This document shows positions 43,856 through 54,540 of a stretch of 64,000 bases of DNA, one piece after another. Source of the stretch: Notoacmeibacter sp. MSK16QG-6 (GTDB taxonomy: Bacteria > Pseudomonadota > Alphaproteobacteria > Rhizobiales > Rhizobiaceae); the NCBI RefSeq assembly GCF_024158145.1, contig NZ_JAMYXM010000001.1, positions 1,530,639-1,594,638 of the forward strand, read 5' to 3'. Under the pieces are notes generated by a model, which did not search any database, was not told the origin of the DNA, and saw only the letters and a list, made by a program, of their open reading frames with translations. The translations under genes were made by a program, and so were the position numbers. How positions within the stretch are numbered: position 1 is the stretch's first letter; every line of letters begins with the position of its first letter.

Positions 43856-44524
43856 CTAAAACTTGTAGGCTAGGCCGAAGCGTATCGTATGCATATCGAG
43901 GTCGGTTTCGATCTCGTTGCCGCCGTCCACGGTGAAATCTTCGTCCTCGAAATTGTAGTAATCATATTCTGCGCGCAACACGACATTGGAACCGATCAAG
44001 GTCTCTACGCCGCCGCCGACCGTATAGCCGAGAAGGACTTTTCCTTCATTGTTGACGTTTCCGGTGAGATCCTCGGTTTCGATTTTCATGTGACCGAGCG
44101 CAAGGCCGCCGGTTCCGTAAGCGAGAAAGCGGTCTGCGGCATAACCGAAACGGGCGCGCAGCGAACCGAAGGCATTGACTTCGCCACGGCAGTCGAACGC
44201 GGCGGAAGGGCAATCTGTCTCGTCATCGATATCGGCAATATTCGCCTCGATTTCCGCACCGGCAACCAGCGATCCGAACTGATAATTGTAACCGGCATAG
44301 AGCCCGCCAAAGACGCCATCGGGATCGACATCGACGGTGTCGCCACCAGTCTGATAGGTCCAGTCCGTATCGGCCCAACCATAGCCCAGTTGCAGGCCGG
44401 CATAGGGTCCAGACCAGCTAAAACCTTCTTCCATCACGGGTGGATCGTAAACCACCGCATCTGCCGCGAAGGCCGTTGTCGATGAAATTCCGAGCGCCGT
44501 CGCCAGAAGCATGACTCTAAACAT
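43856..44524 (-). CDS. outer-membrane beta-barrel protein (OMP_b-brl/porin family)
   Basis: A 222-residue protein with a 21-residue signal peptide (MFRVMLLATALGISSTTAFAA), then alternating strands: FSWSGPYAGLQLGYGWADTD, GVFGGLYAGYNYQFGSLVAGAEIEAN, NAFGSLRARFGYAADRFLAYGTGGLALG, and the terminal IRFGLAYKF ending in aromatic Phe, the outer-membrane insertion signal. This is the eight-stranded Omp25/Omp31-like family common in rhizobia and Brucella. Its acidic loops (DVDPDG, ADIDDETDC) are surface-exposed. Convergent with the permease-like gene. Confidence 0.9.
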   Translation of the reverse strand: MFRVMLLATALGISSTTAFAADAVVYDPPVMEEGFSWSGPYAGLQLGYGWADTDWTYQTGGDTVDVDPDGVFGGLYAGYNYQFGSLVAGAEIEANIADIDDETDCPSAAFDCRGEVNAFGSLRARFGYAADRFLAYGTGGLALGHMKIETEDLTGNVNNEGKVLLGYTVGGGVETLIGSNVVLRAEYDYYNFEDEDFTVDGGNEIETDLDMHTIRFGLAYKF

Positions 44525-44662
44525 GGATATGCCGTACCAATCTCTGCGTTGTTCCCGATCCGTTTTTCACAGCGAATCTTCAGGCTGATACGGGTTCTAG
44601 CGGAAGATATTCCTTATGGCTGTCACCAATGCGCAACGCTTTGACAGCAATGCGGACCGGCG

Positions 44663-44902
44663 TCAAAAATCGACAGCGATGCCCTTCTTCTCCCAGTCGC
44701 CATAGCGAACCGGCTCGCGACCGCCGCGCCCGTCGATCTCACGCGGCATGCTGTCCTCGAAAGCATCGAAGGCTTGCCGGCGCTTTTGTGCTTCCTGCAA
44801 CGCGCGTTGGGCGGCGGGGGGTAGATCCTCGAAACGGCGCGCCTGGCTTGCGTTCTCCGTAAGCCTCGCATCCTTTTCGTTCGATTGTCCTGTCTCGGTC
44901 AT
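44663..44902 (-). CDS. DUF1674 (SdhAF4-like) small protein
   Basis: Seventy-nine residues ending PREIDGRGGREPVRYGDWEK then KGIAVDF, the conserved C-terminal block of DUF1674/SDHAF4. In mitochondria the family helps FAD insertion or protection of succinate dehydrogenase flavoprotein; the alphaproteobacterial proteins are probably orthologous. The chosen start MTETGQSNEK is downstream of an ATG at 44965 whose extra residues are not conserved. It is divergent from htpX. Confidence 0.85.
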   Translation of the reverse strand: MTETGQSNEKDARLTENASQARRFEDLPPAAQRALQEAQKRRQAFDAFEDSMPREIDGRGGREPVRYGDWEKKGIAVDF

Positions 44903-44991
44903 GGCGCCCTCGATTGATGAATTCACTGCTGCCTCCCATATAATCCCTGCAACAGCACTGTGCATCCCTCTAGAAAGGACGGGCCGGTTCG

Positions 44992-45948
44992 ATGAATTAC
45001 GTGAAGACGGCGATGCTCATCGCCTTCATGACCGCGCTTTTCATGGGCGTCGGTTTTCTAATCGGCGGACGCGGCGGCATGATGATCGCGTTCGGCGTCG
45101 CGGTCGCGATGAATCTCTTTTCCTACTGGAATGCCGACAAGCTGGTGCTCAAGATGCACGGAGCCAAACAGGTCGATGCCCAGAGCGCGCCGGGCCTTTA
45201 CCGAATGGTCGAGCAGCTCTCGCAAAATGCCGGCCTGCCTATGCCCAAAATCTACATCATGGAGAACGACCAGCCGAATGCGTTCGCCACGGGCCGCAAT
45301 CCGCAGAACGCCGCCGTCGCCGCCACGACAGGACTGTTGCGTCAGCTCGACGAGCGTGAAGTGGCGGGCGTCATGGCGCACGAACTGGCGCATGTGCAAA
45401 ATCGCGATACGCTGATTATGACCATTACGGCGACACTGGCCGGCGCGATCTCCATGCTGGCCAATTTTGCTTTCTTCTTCGGAGGCAACCGGGGCAACAA
45501 TCCGCTCGGCGTTATCGGCATGCTGGTTGCGATGATTGTCGCGCCCATCGCTGCGATGATCGTGCAGATGGCGATCAGCCGCACACGCGAATATGCCGCC
45601 GACAGGCGCGGCGCTGAAATTTCCGGCGACCCGCTCGCTCTGGCCAGCGCTCTGCAACGCATTGCCGGCGGCGCAAAGGCCATTCCGAATATGGATGCGG
45701 AGCGCAATCCCGCGACGGCACATATGTTCATCATAAATCCGCTATCAGGCGAGCGGATGGACAATCTGTTCTCCACCCACCCAGCGACGGCCAATCGCGT
45801 CGCCGCCCTTCAGGAAATGGCCGGTGAGATGAGTGTGCCGGGGCCGGCTTCTCGCGCCGGTATCGAAAGGGCAGGCGCGCGCGTACCGACCGGCGCGGGC
45901 CGACAGAGCCCTTGGGGCGGCGCGAAACGCCGCGGTCCCTGGACGTGA
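44992..45948 (+). CDS. htpX: membrane zinc metalloprotease HtpX
   Basis: Quality-control protease of the inner membrane. It has 318 residues, two N-terminal helices (about 5-45), the zinc motif [14 protein letters not shown] (HExxH), two further helices, then the third ligand Glu in [43 protein letters not shown] is the family C-terminal block. The last codons overlap the next gene by four bases (GTGA). Confidence 0.94.
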   Translation: MNYVKTAMLIAFMTALFMGVGFLIGGRGGMMIAFGVAVAMNLFSYWNADKLVLKMHGAKQVDAQSAPGLYRMVEQLSQNAGLPMPKIYIMENDQPNAFATGRNPQNAAVAATTGLLRQLDEREVAGVMAHELAHVQNRDTLIMTITATLAGAISMLANFAFFFGGNRGNNPLGVIGMLVAMIVAPIAAMIVQMAISRTREYAADRRGAEISGDPLALASALQRIAGGAKAIPNMDAERNPATAHMFIINPLSGERMDNLFSTHPATANRVAALQEMAGEMSVPGPASRAGIERAGARVPTGAGRQSPWGGAKRRGPWT

Positions 45949-47321
45949 ACACCAAGCCCGTTAACCGGTCCAAACCGCGTAAGAATTCACACATATTGTC
46001 AGAACGGCCCGATCCTTCGGCCAAACCGGGTCTGGCCGTTCGGCTTGCGGCTTCACGGTTGCTCGCGGCCGTTGTCGACAAGGCCACGCCGCTCGATGCG
46101 CTGACCGACGACGAAAACGGCAATCCGGCCTATCTGGCGCTCGAAGCGCGTGACCGGGCGCTGTGTCGCGCCATCCTGCTGACCGCGCTTCGCTATCGAG
46201 GCAGTCTCGCCGCCCTGATCGCCGCAAAGCTCGACCGGCCGCTGCCGCCGAATGCACGGGCGCTCGATCATCTGCTGCATGTCGGGGCAACGCAGATCGT
46301 GCACCTGTCGGTGCCCGATAGCGCTGCGGTGGATCTCGCTGTAACGGCCGCTCATGCCGATCCGCGCTTGTCGCGGTTCGCGTCTCTGGTCAATGCCGTG
46401 TTGCGCGGTCTGGCCAGAATGCCGGCGGAAAGGCGTGACCGTATCGCCTCCGCGGCGACCGATGCGCCGGACTGGTTCGCCGAGGCTCTGCGGCGCGATT
46501 ACGGTATGGACAAAGCGATTGCTATCCTCGCCGCCCATCGAGCGGAGGCATCGGTCGATATCACGTTGAAGGGCGATGAAGCCGATTGGGCAGGCCGTCT
46601 TGGCGCGCGGCTGCTGCCCAACGGTTCGCTGCGCCTGCCGGCGGAGACTTCGCCAATTCCGACATTGCCGGGTTTTGAAGAAGGCAGATGGTGGGTGCAG
46701 GACGCCGCCGCGACCATTCCAGCGCGTCTTCTAGGCGCGTCTTCCGGAATGCGGGTTGCGGACCTTTGCGCGGCGCCGGGCGGCAAGACGGCGCAGATCG
46801 CCCTGACCGGCGCGAATGTCACGGCGGTGGATCTTTCCGCTTCGCGTCTGCGGCGTCTGGACGCCAATCTGAATCGGCTTGGCTTTTCCGTTCAAGCCGC
46901 GCAATCGGATCTACGCAAATGGCAGCCGGATGAACCGTTCGACGCCGTGCTGCTCGATGCGCCCTGTTCCTCAACGGGAACGGCGCGCCGCCACCCGGAT
47001 ATCCCGTGGACCAAATCCGACGCCGTGGTGGAGAGAATGGCGGCATTGCAGGGCGAGCTTCTCGAACGGTGTGTGGAATTCGTCAGACCGGGCGGAATCA
47101 TCGTCTTTTCCAATTGCTCGCTCGATCATCGGGAAGGCGAAGCAGTGGCCAGTGCTTTCGCCGGGCGTGGTGAAATCGAGCCTGTTCCCGTGACCGCAGA
47201 AGAGCTTCCGGGTTTCGAATTCGCCGTTACATCTGATGGCTGGGTGCGTACGACGCCGGACGACTGGGCGTCGCTCGGTGGTGTCGATGGGTTTTTCGCG
47301 GCACGATTCCGCAGGATTTGA
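45945..47321 (+). CDS. rsmB: 16S rRNA (cytosine-5)-methyltransferase, RsmB family
   Basis: A 458-residue m5C RNA methyltransferase. N-terminal NusB-like helical domain (about 30-165), then the Rossmann part: [28 protein letters not shown] (SAM), [21 protein letters not shown] (Cys in PCS) and [16 protein letters not shown] (catalytic Cys). The GTG start overlaps the htpX stop; an earlier start in frame would use htpX sequence. RsmB assignment rests on the NusB domain, though position-967 specificity is inferred. Confidence 0.9.
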   Translation: MNTKPVNRSKPRKNSHILSERPDPSAKPGLAVRLAASRLLAAVVDKATPLDALTDDENGNPAYLALEARDRALCRAILLTALRYRGSLAALIAAKLDRPLPPNARALDHLLHVGATQIVHLSVPDSAAVDLAVTAAHADPRLSRFASLVNAVLRGLARMPAERRDRIASAATDAPDWFAEALRRDYGMDKAIAILAAHRAEASVDITLKGDEADWAGRLGARLLPNGSLRLPAETSPIPTLPGFEEGRWWVQDAAATIPARLLGASSGMRVADLCAAPGGKTAQIALTGANVTAVDLSASRLRRLDANLNRLGFSVQAAQSDLRKWQPDEPFDAVLLDAPCSSTGTARRHPDIPWTKSDAVVERMAALQGELLERCVEFVRPGGIIVFSNCSLDHREGEAVASAFAGRGEIEPVPVTAEELPGFEFAVTSDGWVRTTPDDWASLGGVDGFFAARFRRI

Positions 47322-47409
47322 AGCAGTTATCCACCGGCAGCGCTTGGTAGTGAGCCGCGCGACGGCGTAAAACGGCGCATTGTATCGAGAATTTTGAGAA
47401 AATGGGGCA

Positions 47410-49098
47410 TTGGCCATAAGCGGGAATTTCGGATCGCTGCTTCACCTCTTTGCGGATGCTGCCGGCCGGCAGCTGACCAGTCCCTTGCGAACCGGCAGGC
47501 TCGCCCGCATCCGCGCGCTGCGACCCGTTTCCAATCCGCCTGCCATTCTGTTTTCGCCCGTCCGGCTCGTTAAAGGCGATGCAGTGAAGGCGCGGGATTA
47601 TTATTCAGGCGAATGGCAACTGGCCGGCCATACCATAGCGGTCGGCGCGGACGGGCCGTTCGACCAGCCCGATGTGCCGGATGCGTGGCAGCGCCAATTG
47701 GAGCGTTTCGGCTGGCTTGCAGATTTTCAGGCGGCCAACAGCGATCTGGCGGCCGCGCAGTCGCGGCTCCTCGTCGAGACTTATCTTTCGCGCCCTCTTT
47801 TCATGACGAGAAACGGACGCAATGTGGGGATCGCCGCGGAACGCGTGCTGCAATGGCTGCGAAGCGCGCCGCTCCTTTTCCGCGGCGCCGATTCCCGCTT
47901 TGCTTCTGTTCTGGGGCGCGGCTTTGTCCGTCATGGCCGATGGCTGCGCCGGGCAATCTCACCGGCGCCAGAGCCCTTCGACCGATTGCGCGGTCGCGCC
48001 GCCCTTCTAGCGCTCGCACTCTGCCTTTCCGATGGCAAAAGACGGCTTGAAAAAGCGCAAAAGAATTTCATCTCCGAACTGAATGCGCAGATGCTCGCCG
48101 ATGGCGGTCACGTCAGCCGCGATCCATCCGCTCTGCCGGCTGTTCTGGACGACCTACTGCTGCTCCGTCAGGCTTACGGCAATCTGGGACGCGCGCCGCC
48201 TCAGGCGATCAATGAAGCCATCGAACGCCTGTTCGTCCTGTTGCGTTTCTTCGACATGGGAGACGGGCGGCTGGCCCGCTTCAATGGCGGAGGTTGGGTC
48301 GATCCGGCCTGGATTCGCGCGCTTCTGGCGGAGGACGATGTAGAGGGCCAGCCAGCAGGGCTCGCCGCCGCATCTCATTATCTTCGCCTGTCGGCTGGCG
48401 GCAGCGTGCTTCTGGCCGATGTCGGCGGGCCGCCGCCGCTGAACTTTGCCGGTCACGCCCACGCCGGGGCGCTTTCCTTTGAGTTTTCTGTCGATGGCGA
48501 TCCGTTGATCGTCAATTGCGGGGCAGCGCGTGATCCGGAATCCACGGTCTTCGGCCTGTCGCGCGTGACCGCAGCGCATTCGACGCTGACAGTCGGCGAC
48601 CGCTCTTCGGCGCAATTCGCGCAGGCGGGTCGACTGCTGGAATGGGTAGGCCGGCCGCTGATCGGACCTATCCACGTGACGGTGGAGCGCAAGGGCGCTT
48701 ATGCGGCGGCGATGCGCCACGACGGTTATGCGGAGCCGTTTGGTGTTCTGCATGAGCGTTCGCTGGTCTTGGCCAATGATGGCCGCTCTCTCGGCGGGAT
48801 CGATCGACTCCTGCCGTCCAGTCAGAAACCTTCCATCGAGATCGGCGCGCCGGTGACACTCCGGTTCCATCTGCATCCGGCGGTGAATGCCTGGCAGGAT
48901 CGCGATGGCTCCATAACGCTTGCGGTGAATGGCGGCTGTCGCTGGCGCTTCGTCGTCGATGGCCAAGAGGCTGCGCTGACCGACAGTCTCTATCTCGGCA
49001 GGAGCGGTGGTCCTGTTGCCACCCGTCAGATCGAGATCGCGATTGCCGATGCGGCGGCACCGCTGACGATAGAGTGGGGCCTCGTCTATGAGGGCTGA
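47410..49098 (+). CDS. heparinase II/III family protein
   Basis: A 562-residue polysaccharide-lyase-like protein. N-terminal (alpha/alpha) toroid (about 60-330, with GPFDQPDVPDAWQRQLERFGWLADF and NFISELNAQMLADGGHVSRDPSALPAVLDDLLLLR), then the Hepar_II_III C-terminal beta-sandwich with GPPPLNFAGHAHAGALSFEFSVDG containing the usual His, and NCGAARDPES. The start appears to be TTG at 47410, preceded by TGGGGC. It lacks a signal peptide, as do the rhizobial members that sit between rsmB and purH. Substrate is unknown. Confidence 0.85.
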   Translation: MAISGNFGSLLHLFADAAGRQLTSPLRTGRLARIRALRPVSNPPAILFSPVRLVKGDAVKARDYYSGEWQLAGHTIAVGADGPFDQPDVPDAWQRQLERFGWLADFQAANSDLAAAQSRLLVETYLSRPLFMTRNGRNVGIAAERVLQWLRSAPLLFRGADSRFASVLGRGFVRHGRWLRRAISPAPEPFDRLRGRAALLALALCLSDGKRRLEKAQKNFISELNAQMLADGGHVSRDPSALPAVLDDLLLLRQAYGNLGRAPPQAINEAIERLFVLLRFFDMGDGRLARFNGGGWVDPAWIRALLAEDDVEGQPAGLAAASHYLRLSAGGSVLLADVGGPPPLNFAGHAHAGALSFEFSVDGDPLIVNCGAARDPESTVFGLSRVTAAHSTLTVGDRSSAQFAQAGRLLEWVGRPLIGPIHVTVERKGAYAAAMRHDGYAEPFGVLHERSLVLANDGRSLGGIDRLLPSSQKPSIEIGAPVTLRFHLHPAVNAWQDRDGSITLAVNGGCRWRFVVDGQEAALTDSLYLGRSGGPVATRQIEIAIADAAAPLTIEWGLVYEG

Positions 49099-49239
49099 GG
49101 CCGTTTGGCAGAAACTGGTGATGGTCGAATAAACCTGCCTCGCCATTGGACGGGCATCGTGCTAGGGCGCGCCATCTCCATCTGAACGCCAAGCAAGCCC
49201 GCCTTTCCAGCTCGCAGAATCATCGACAGGATCCGCTCC

Positions 49240-50856
49240 ATGGCCGTCGCCGCAAAAGCCATCACTCCGCCCGATCGGGTGACCATCCGCCGCGCCCTTC
49301 TTTCCGTTTCTGACAAAACGGGGCTTCTGGATCTGGCCAAATCGCTGGCGGGGCGCGGCGTGGAATTGTTGTCGACCGGCGGTACGGCCAAGGCGATCCG
49401 CGAGGCCGGGATCGCGGTGAAGGATGTGTCGGAGGTCACCGGCTTTCCCGAAATCATGGATGGCCGCGTCAAGACGCTGCATCCGAATGTGCATGGCGGT
49501 TTGCTGGCGATCCGCGACGATGCCGATCACAAGGCCGCGATGGACGAGCACGGGATCGGCGCGATCGATCTGGCGATCATCAATCTCTACCCGTTCGAGG
49601 AAGTGCGCGCCGCTGGCGGTGAGTACGGGCTGACGGTGGAAAATATCGATATTGGCGGGCCGGCCATGGTACGCGCTTCGGCCAAGAACCACGCTTATGT
49701 TTCCATCATTGTGGACCCCTCCGATTACGCGCCGCTTCTGGCGCAGATGGCCGAGAATGAAGGCGCGACGACCTATGCGTTTCGCCAGCGGCTCGCTGGC
49801 AAGGCGTTCGCGCGTACAGCGGCCTACGATGCGGCAATTTCCGGCTGGTTCGCAGAGACGCTGGAGATCGACGCGCCCGAATATCGCGCATTTGGCGGCA
49901 GGCTGGCCGCCGTTATGCGCTACGGCGAAAATCCGCATCAGAGCGCCGGATTCTACAGTGACGGCACCAACCGGCGGGGTGTGGCAACGGCCACCCAGGT
50001 GCAGGGCAAGACGCTCTCCTACAACAATATCAACGATACGGATGCCGCCTTCGAACTGGCGGCGGAGTTCGACCCGGCAAAGACCGCTGCCGTCGCCATC
50101 ATCAAGCACGCCAATCCTTGCGGCGTCGCGGAGGGGCAGACGCTCGTGGACGCCTATCGCAAGGCACTGCGTTGCGATCCGGTGTCGGCATTCGGCGGTA
50201 TCGTCGCGCTGAACCGGGCGCTCGACGCCGAGGTCGCCGAGGAGATCGTCAAGGTTTTCACCGAGGTCATTATCGCGCCGGACGCGAATGATCAGGCGAA
50301 GGCCATCATCGCGGCGAAGAAGAATCTGCGCCTGCTTCTGACAGGCGGGCTACCGGACCCCGCCGCGCGAGGTGCGATGGTAAAGAGCGTCGCCGGTGGC
50401 CTTCTGGTACAGGATCGGGATTTCGGGCGGATCGACGATCTCGATCTGAAGGTGGTGACGAAACGTGCGCCGAGCGAGCAGGAAATGGCCGATCTGCGTT
50501 TTGCCTTCCGTGTCGCCAAACATGTGAAGAGCAACGCCATCGTTTACGTCAAGGATGGCGCGACGGTGGGTGTCGGGGCAGGGCAGATGAGTCGGGTGGA
50601 CAGCGCCCGCATCGCGGCTCGCAAGAGCGCGGACGCCGCCGAGGCAGCGGGCCTTTCCGAGCCGCTTTCGAAGGGCTCGGTCGTTGCCTCAGACGCCTTC
50701 TTCCCCTTCGCGGACGGTTTGCTCTCTGCAGTGGAAGCCGGTGCGACGGCGGTGATCCAGCCGGGCGGTTCGATGCGCGACGACGAGGTGATCGCGGCGG
50801 CCGATGAGCATGGCATAGCCATGGTGATGACCGGGATGCGCCACTTTAGGCACTGA
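49240..50856 (+). CDS. purH: bifunctional AICAR transformylase / IMP cyclohydrolase
   Basis: Last two steps of purine biosynthesis. It has 538 residues. N-terminal cyclohydrolase (MGS-like): [57 protein letters not shown]. The C-terminal AICARFT includes [13 protein letters not shown] (Lys/His region), [26 protein letters not shown] (Lys-His pair), and [21 protein letters not shown] [18 protein letters not shown]. The final [25 protein letters not shown] is the canonical end. It follows heparinase by 141 bases that contain no obvious operator. Confidence 0.96.
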   Translation: MAVAAKAITPPDRVTIRRALLSVSDKTGLLDLAKSLAGRGVELLSTGGTAKAIREAGIAVKDVSEVTGFPEIMDGRVKTLHPNVHGGLLAIRDDADHKAAMDEHGIGAIDLAIINLYPFEEVRAAGGEYGLTVENIDIGGPAMVRASAKNHAYVSIIVDPSDYAPLLAQMAENEGATTYAFRQRLAGKAFARTAAYDAAISGWFAETLEIDAPEYRAFGGRLAAVMRYGENPHQSAGFYSDGTNRRGVATATQVQGKTLSYNNINDTDAAFELAAEFDPAKTAAVAIIKHANPCGVAEGQTLVDAYRKALRCDPVSAFGGIVALNRALDAEVAEEIVKVFTEVIIAPDANDQAKAIIAAKKNLRLLLTGGLPDPAARGAMVKSVAGGLLVQDRDFGRIDDLDLKVVTKRAPSEQEMADLRFAFRVAKHVKSNAIVYVKDGATVGVGAGQMSRVDSARIAARKSADAAEAAGLSEPLSKGSVVASDAFFPFADGLLSAVEAGATAVIQPGGSMRDDEVIAAADEHGIAMVMTGMRHFRH

Positions 50857-50902
50857 TCGGTTTGCGCGACACGCCCGCGGTCGAGCGCGCCTCGGCGTCG
50901 GA

Positions 50903-51247
50903 TCAGCGTTGCGGGTTGCCTTTCGCTTTTTCCTCGGTGGTCAGCGCGTTCCACCAATCGGCGTAAGAGGTATTCCACGGGGCTTTGCGAGTCTCGTCAG
51001 GGGCGTCATCGTTCCACCAGACCGGACCACGTTCACCGAGACGGCGTTTAGCGGCATCGACCCGTTGGCGTGCTGCGTGTCTGGCATCGCCGTCGCGCGC
51101 ATCGCGAACGGCGCGGCGGGCTGCCATCAAATCGTTGACCGCCGCCTGCCGCTCTTCCTCGGGAAGGTGCGGGTCCGATTTCCGCCATAGCCGGCCCTTG
51201 GCGACGAAATATCGTCCGTCGGGTGTCTCCGGATAGGGAGCGCTCAT
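50903..51247 (-). CDS. conserved hypothetical protein of MarR operon
   Basis: A 114-residue basic, Arg/Ala-rich protein: [45 protein letters not shown], then helical and a C-terminal [22 protein letters not shown]. It is soluble with no known domain; the same arrangement with an upstream MarR gene occurs in many rhizobia, which suggests it is the regulator's partner or target. Start chosen to overlap the MarR stop by four bases (ATGA). Confidence 0.78.
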   Translation of the reverse strand: MSAPYPETPDGRYFVAKGRLWRKSDPHLPEEERQAAVNDLMAARRAVRDARDGDARHAARQRVDAAKRRLGERGPVWWNDDAPDETRKAPWNTSYADWWNALTTEEKAKGNPQR

Positions 51248-51681
51248 GGCCGCTGCGCCTTTTGCAGATTGGCGATGGTGTTGCGCATCAGTTCGATAAG
51301 GGCTGTCCGCTCCCATTGGGTCAGGCCTGCAAGAGCGGTCTCGTTGACGACTGACGCTGCATCGGTGGCTGCTTCTCGAAGCTCGCGCCCCCGTTCGGTC
51401 AGCCAGATTTGTCGAGCGCGATTGTCTTTCGGGTGCGGCTTCGGCTCGATCAGCCCGTCGCGCGCCATGCGCTTGAGGGTATTGGCCATGGTCGCCTGCT
51501 CTACATCAAGCCGCTTAACGAGCTCGACCTGCGTTAGACCGTCCTCCTCCCACAATTCCAGCAATGTCATGAATTGGGCTGGGGCCAGATCGAGCGGGGC
51601 GATCTGGCGTTGCAGGGCAATCGCGAAGAGACGCGCCATGTGACTGGCCAGATAACCCGCCGAGTAATGTTTATCGAACAT
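51244..51681 (-). CDS. MarR-family transcriptional regulator
   Basis: A 145-residue winged-helix regulator. The N-terminal dimerisation helices (YLASHMARLFAIALQRQIAPLDLAPAQFMTLLELWEEDGLT), the DNA-binding helix QVELVKRLDVEQATMANTLKRMARDGLIE, and the wing PKPHPKDNRARQIWLTERGREL are all in place. It is the first gene of a two-gene operon and lies divergent from a gene-poor 250-base stretch; the ligand is unknown. A repeated AT-rich sequence upstream (around 51695-51735, containing TAGCGCGCTATT) is a likely operator. Confidence 0.92.
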   Translation of the reverse strand: MFDKHYSAGYLASHMARLFAIALQRQIAPLDLAPAQFMTLLELWEEDGLTQVELVKRLDVEQATMANTLKRMARDGLIEPKPHPKDNRARQIWLTERGRELREAATDAASVVNETALAGLTQWERTALIELMRNTIANLQKAQRP

Positions 51682-51696
51682 GCAATAAGCCTTTTC

Positions 51697-51733
51697 AATA
51701 GCGCGCTATTTAAAATATAAACAGCATGCTATT
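51697..51733. promoter_or_regulatory. AT-rich region with palindromic AATAGCGCGCTATT upstream of marR
   Basis: AATAGCGCGCTATT (51698-51711) is a perfect palindrome 17 bases before the MarR start, and a related partial site GCATGCTATTTATG (51724-51737) follows. MarR proteins commonly bind such palindromes near their own promoter. Inferred from position. Confidence 0.55.
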
Positions 51734-51877
51734 TATGATCAAGAGCGCTATTCGCGCTCGTCGCTTCTGTCGATATCGAGCCGATTTTAGCCTGCTGGAC
51801 TATCTCGAATGGCGGGGCAGGCCAGAAACCGAACGGCCCGCCCGACGTCGGCATAACCGGATTTCGATTGTGGAAAT

Positions 51878-51903
51878 GAAAAAGGCGGGCCGCTGCCCGC
51901 CTT
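51878..51903 (-). terminator. intrinsic terminator of acs
   Basis: A nine-base GC-rich stem (AAGGCGGGC / GCCCGCCTT) with loop CGCT; read on the minus strand it is followed by TTT. It starts 22 bases after the acs stop codon. Confidence 0.85.
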
Positions 51904-51924
51904 CTATTCACTCGACAAAGAAGC

Positions 51925-53880
51925 TCAGCTCTTCTTGTTCTGCCGGTTGTCGATCAGATCATCGACGACTTCCGGTTCGGCAAGTGTCGAGGTGTCGCCG
52001 AGGCTGCCGAAATCGTCTTCGGCGATCTTGCGCAGGATGCGGCGCATGATCTTGCCGGAGCGAGTTTTTGGCAGGCCCGGGGCGAACTGGATCATGTCGG
52101 GCGAAGCAATAGGACCAATCTCCTCGCGGACATGATTGCGCAATTCCTTCCGCAATTCGTCGCTGCCTTCCTCGCCGGCCATCAATGTGACGTAGCAATA
52201 GATGCCCTGACCCTTAACATCGTGCGGATAGCCGACGACGGCCGCCTCGGAGACCTTCGGATGAGAGACAAGAGCGCTCTCGACCTCGGCGGTGCCCATG
52301 CGGTGGCCGGAAACGTTGATGACATCATCGACGCGGCCGGTGATCCAGTAATAGCCATCGGCATCACGGCGGGCGCCATCGCCGGAGAAGTAATAGCCGT
52401 GATATTGCTGGAAATAAGTGTTGGCGAAGCGCTCGTGATCGCCATAGACCGTGCGCATCTGGCCCGGCCAGCTGTCGGCGATTGCGAGGACGCCTTCCGC
52501 TTCGGTGGTTTCGATCACCTTGCCGCTTTCCGCCTCCAGCATGACCGGCTTGACGCCGAAGAACGGTCTCGTGGCCGAACCGGGCTTAAGGGGCGTTGCA
52601 CCCGGTAGCGGCGTGATGAGATGGCCACCCGTTTCGGTCTGCCACCATGTATCGACAATCGGTGTCTTGCCCTTGCCGACCTTATGGAAATACCACTCCC
52701 AGGCTTCCGGGTTGATCGGTTCGCCGACCGTGCCGAGTACTTTCAACGTCGAAAGATCGTGACCTTCGACAAAGCTGTCGCCTTTGCCCATCAGCGCGCG
52801 GATCGCTGTCGGAGCCGTGTAGAACTGGTTGACCTGGTGCTTGTCGATGACCTGCCAGAAGCGCGAAGCGTCCGGATATGTTGGCACGCCCTCGAACATC
52901 AGCGTTGTCGCGCCATTGGCGAGAGGTCCGTAGACGATATAGCTGTGGCCGGTGACCCAGCCGATGTCGGCGCCGCACCAGTAGACATCGCCCGGATGGT
53001 AGTCGAAGACGATCTCCTGGGTCATGGAGGTCCAGACCAGATAACCGCCCGAGGTGTGAACCACGCCCTTCGGCTTGCCGGTGGAGCCGGAGGTGTAGAG
53101 GACGAAGAGCGGATCTTCGGCGTTCATCGCCTCCGGTTCGCAATCGTTTCCGACCTTGTCTTCCATCTCATGGAGCCAGAAATCGCGGCCGTCCGTCATA
53201 TCGACCCCGTCGCCGACACGCTTGACGACGAGGCATTTGACGTCGTCGCCGCATTTGGCCAACGCCTTGTCGGCATTGGTCTTCAGCGGCGTCTTGCGGC
53301 CGCCCCGCGGCGCCAGATCTGCCGTGATGAGCAATTTGGCGTCGCAATCGTTGATCCGGTCGGCCAGGGCGTCGGGCGAGAAGCCGGCGAAAACGATGGA
53401 GTGAATGGCGCCGATCCGCGCGCAGGCAAGCATGGCGTAGGCGGCCTGGGGGATCATCGGAAGATAAATGACGACACGGTCGCCTTTGCCGACACCCATT
53501 TCTTTCAGAACGTTAGCGAATTTGCAGACATGGGCATGGAGCTGCTTGTAGGTGATGAATTGCGCCTCTTCATCCGGGCTGTCTGGCTCCCAGATAATGG
53601 CGGTCTGTTCACCCTTGTCCTTGAGATGGCGGTCCACGCAATTGGCGGAGACGTTCAGCTCGCCATCCTCGAACCATTTGATGGAGATGTCGGGGTAGTT
53701 GAAATCGACCGCCTTGATCCTGGTGGGCTCCTTGATCCAGTCGAGGCGCTGCATGTGCTCCTTCCAGAAACCTTCCGGATCGTCGATGGAGCGCTTGTAC
53801 ATCTCCTCATACTGTTCGGCATCGACAAGGGCACGCTGCTTCCATGCATCCTGAACCGGATGCACCTGTACGTCACTCAT
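51925..53880 (-). CDS. acs: acetyl-CoA synthetase
   Basis: Activates acetate with ATP and CoA. It has 651 residues from [17 protein letters not shown], with a GGAGG site; an upstream ATG at 53922 lies in the leader. AMP-forming motifs are A3 [32 protein letters not shown] and A8 [23 protein letters not shown]. The C-terminal [19 protein letters not shown] contains the lysine that is regulated by acetylation (Pat/CobB) in other bacteria. It is a single gene. Confidence 0.96.
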   Translation of the reverse strand: MSDVQVHPVQDAWKQRALVDAEQYEEMYKRSIDDPEGFWKEHMQRLDWIKEPTRIKAVDFNYPDISIKWFEDGELNVSANCVDRHLKDKGEQTAIIWEPDSPDEEAQFITYKQLHAHVCKFANVLKEMGVGKGDRVVIYLPMIPQAAYAMLACARIGAIHSIVFAGFSPDALADRINDCDAKLLITADLAPRGGRKTPLKTNADKALAKCGDDVKCLVVKRVGDGVDMTDGRDFWLHEMEDKVGNDCEPEAMNAEDPLFVLYTSGSTGKPKGVVHTSGGYLVWTSMTQEIVFDYHPGDVYWCGADIGWVTGHSYIVYGPLANGATTLMFEGVPTYPDASRFWQVIDKHQVNQFYTAPTAIRALMGKGDSFVEGHDLSTLKVLGTVGEPINPEAWEWYFHKVGKGKTPIVDTWWQTETGGHLITPLPGATPLKPGSATRPFFGVKPVMLEAESGKVIETTEAEGVLAIADSWPGQMRTVYGDHERFANTYFQQYHGYYFSGDGARRDADGYYWITGRVDDVINVSGHRMGTAEVESALVSHPKVSEAAVVGYPHDVKGQGIYCYVTLMAGEEGSDELRKELRNHVREEIGPIASPDMIQFAPGLPKTRSGKIMRRILRKIAEDDFGSLGDTSTLAEPEVVDDLIDNRQNKKS

Positions 53881-54188
53881 GGAATTTCCTCCCTCCAACA
53901 GGTTTCGGCGACAAGCCGCCATCTCTCCGCCGGGCGTTCATCTTCGCCCCGGTCTCTTCGCCTCATCTAGCGCGTGACCGGCCGCTCTCCAATTGGACAT
54001 TCGGTGAGTATTGGCTGTCTCTCACCTGTTGCGGCGACCGATGAGCCGTTTGGCATGCGGCTTGTTAGCAGTCTTCTTTCATGAACAGCAACAGTCTGGC
54101 AAGTAAAGGGAATTAGCGGGAATTAATAGTCTGTTTACCATGTCGGGTTTTCAATCGATTCATCGATTAGAATAGGAGCAGGCAGGCA
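53881..54188. other. 308-base divergent intergenic region between acs and usg
   Basis: No gene is seen. It must hold the promoter of acs (minus) and that of usg (plus). Near usg is a perfect inverted repeat AATCGAT-TC-ATCGATT at 54153-54168 (listed separately). The acs side has no recognised regulator site. Confidence 0.6.
54153..54168. promoter_or_regulatory. inverted repeat AATCGAT-TC-ATCGATT upstream of usg
   Basis: Seven-base arms with a two-base spacer, 20 bases upstream of the usg start and before its AGGAGCAGGCAGG leader. Possibly an operator; no matching regulator is known to me. Confidence 0.35.
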
Positions 54189-54461
54189 ATGAGCGATCAG
54201 CGCGAAATGGAACTCATGCTCAAAGGCTACGGGCTGACTACGGCGGAAATTCTCTATCGTATGCCGGATCATCCCGACTTCCTCCAAACTTATCTCTGGC
54301 AGGAATATGATGTGGCGCCGCGCTTTCCGGCCATGAAGAAATTTCTTCATTTCTGGCAGGAAAAGCTGGACGGTCCGCTGCATTCCATCCGTTATTGTCA
54401 TCGTCGGCTGATCCGGCCGGGCGAATGGACAAACGTGGCCGGGGAAATCCAACTGCACTGA
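54189..54461 (+). CDS. usg: Usg family protein
   Basis: Ninety residues. KGYGLTTAEILYRMPDHPDFLQ and TYLWQEYDVAPRFPAMKKFL followed by HFWQEKLDGPLHSI are the hallmark blocks of the alphaproteobacterial Usg family, first named from a gene upstream of the tryptophan genes. Function unknown. It is a short soluble protein; a tandem AGGAGCAGG site gives good translation initiation. Confidence 0.92.
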   Translation: MSDQREMELMLKGYGLTTAEILYRMPDHPDFLQTYLWQEYDVAPRFPAMKKFLHFWQEKLDGPLHSIRYCHRRLIRPGEWTNVAGEIQLH

Positions 54462-54540
54462 GCGGAATCGTTCATCGTGGCGGTTGGCGAAACGGATTGT
54501 CCGCACCACCAACCGCCTCTTCAAAGCCGACGGTGCCAGA

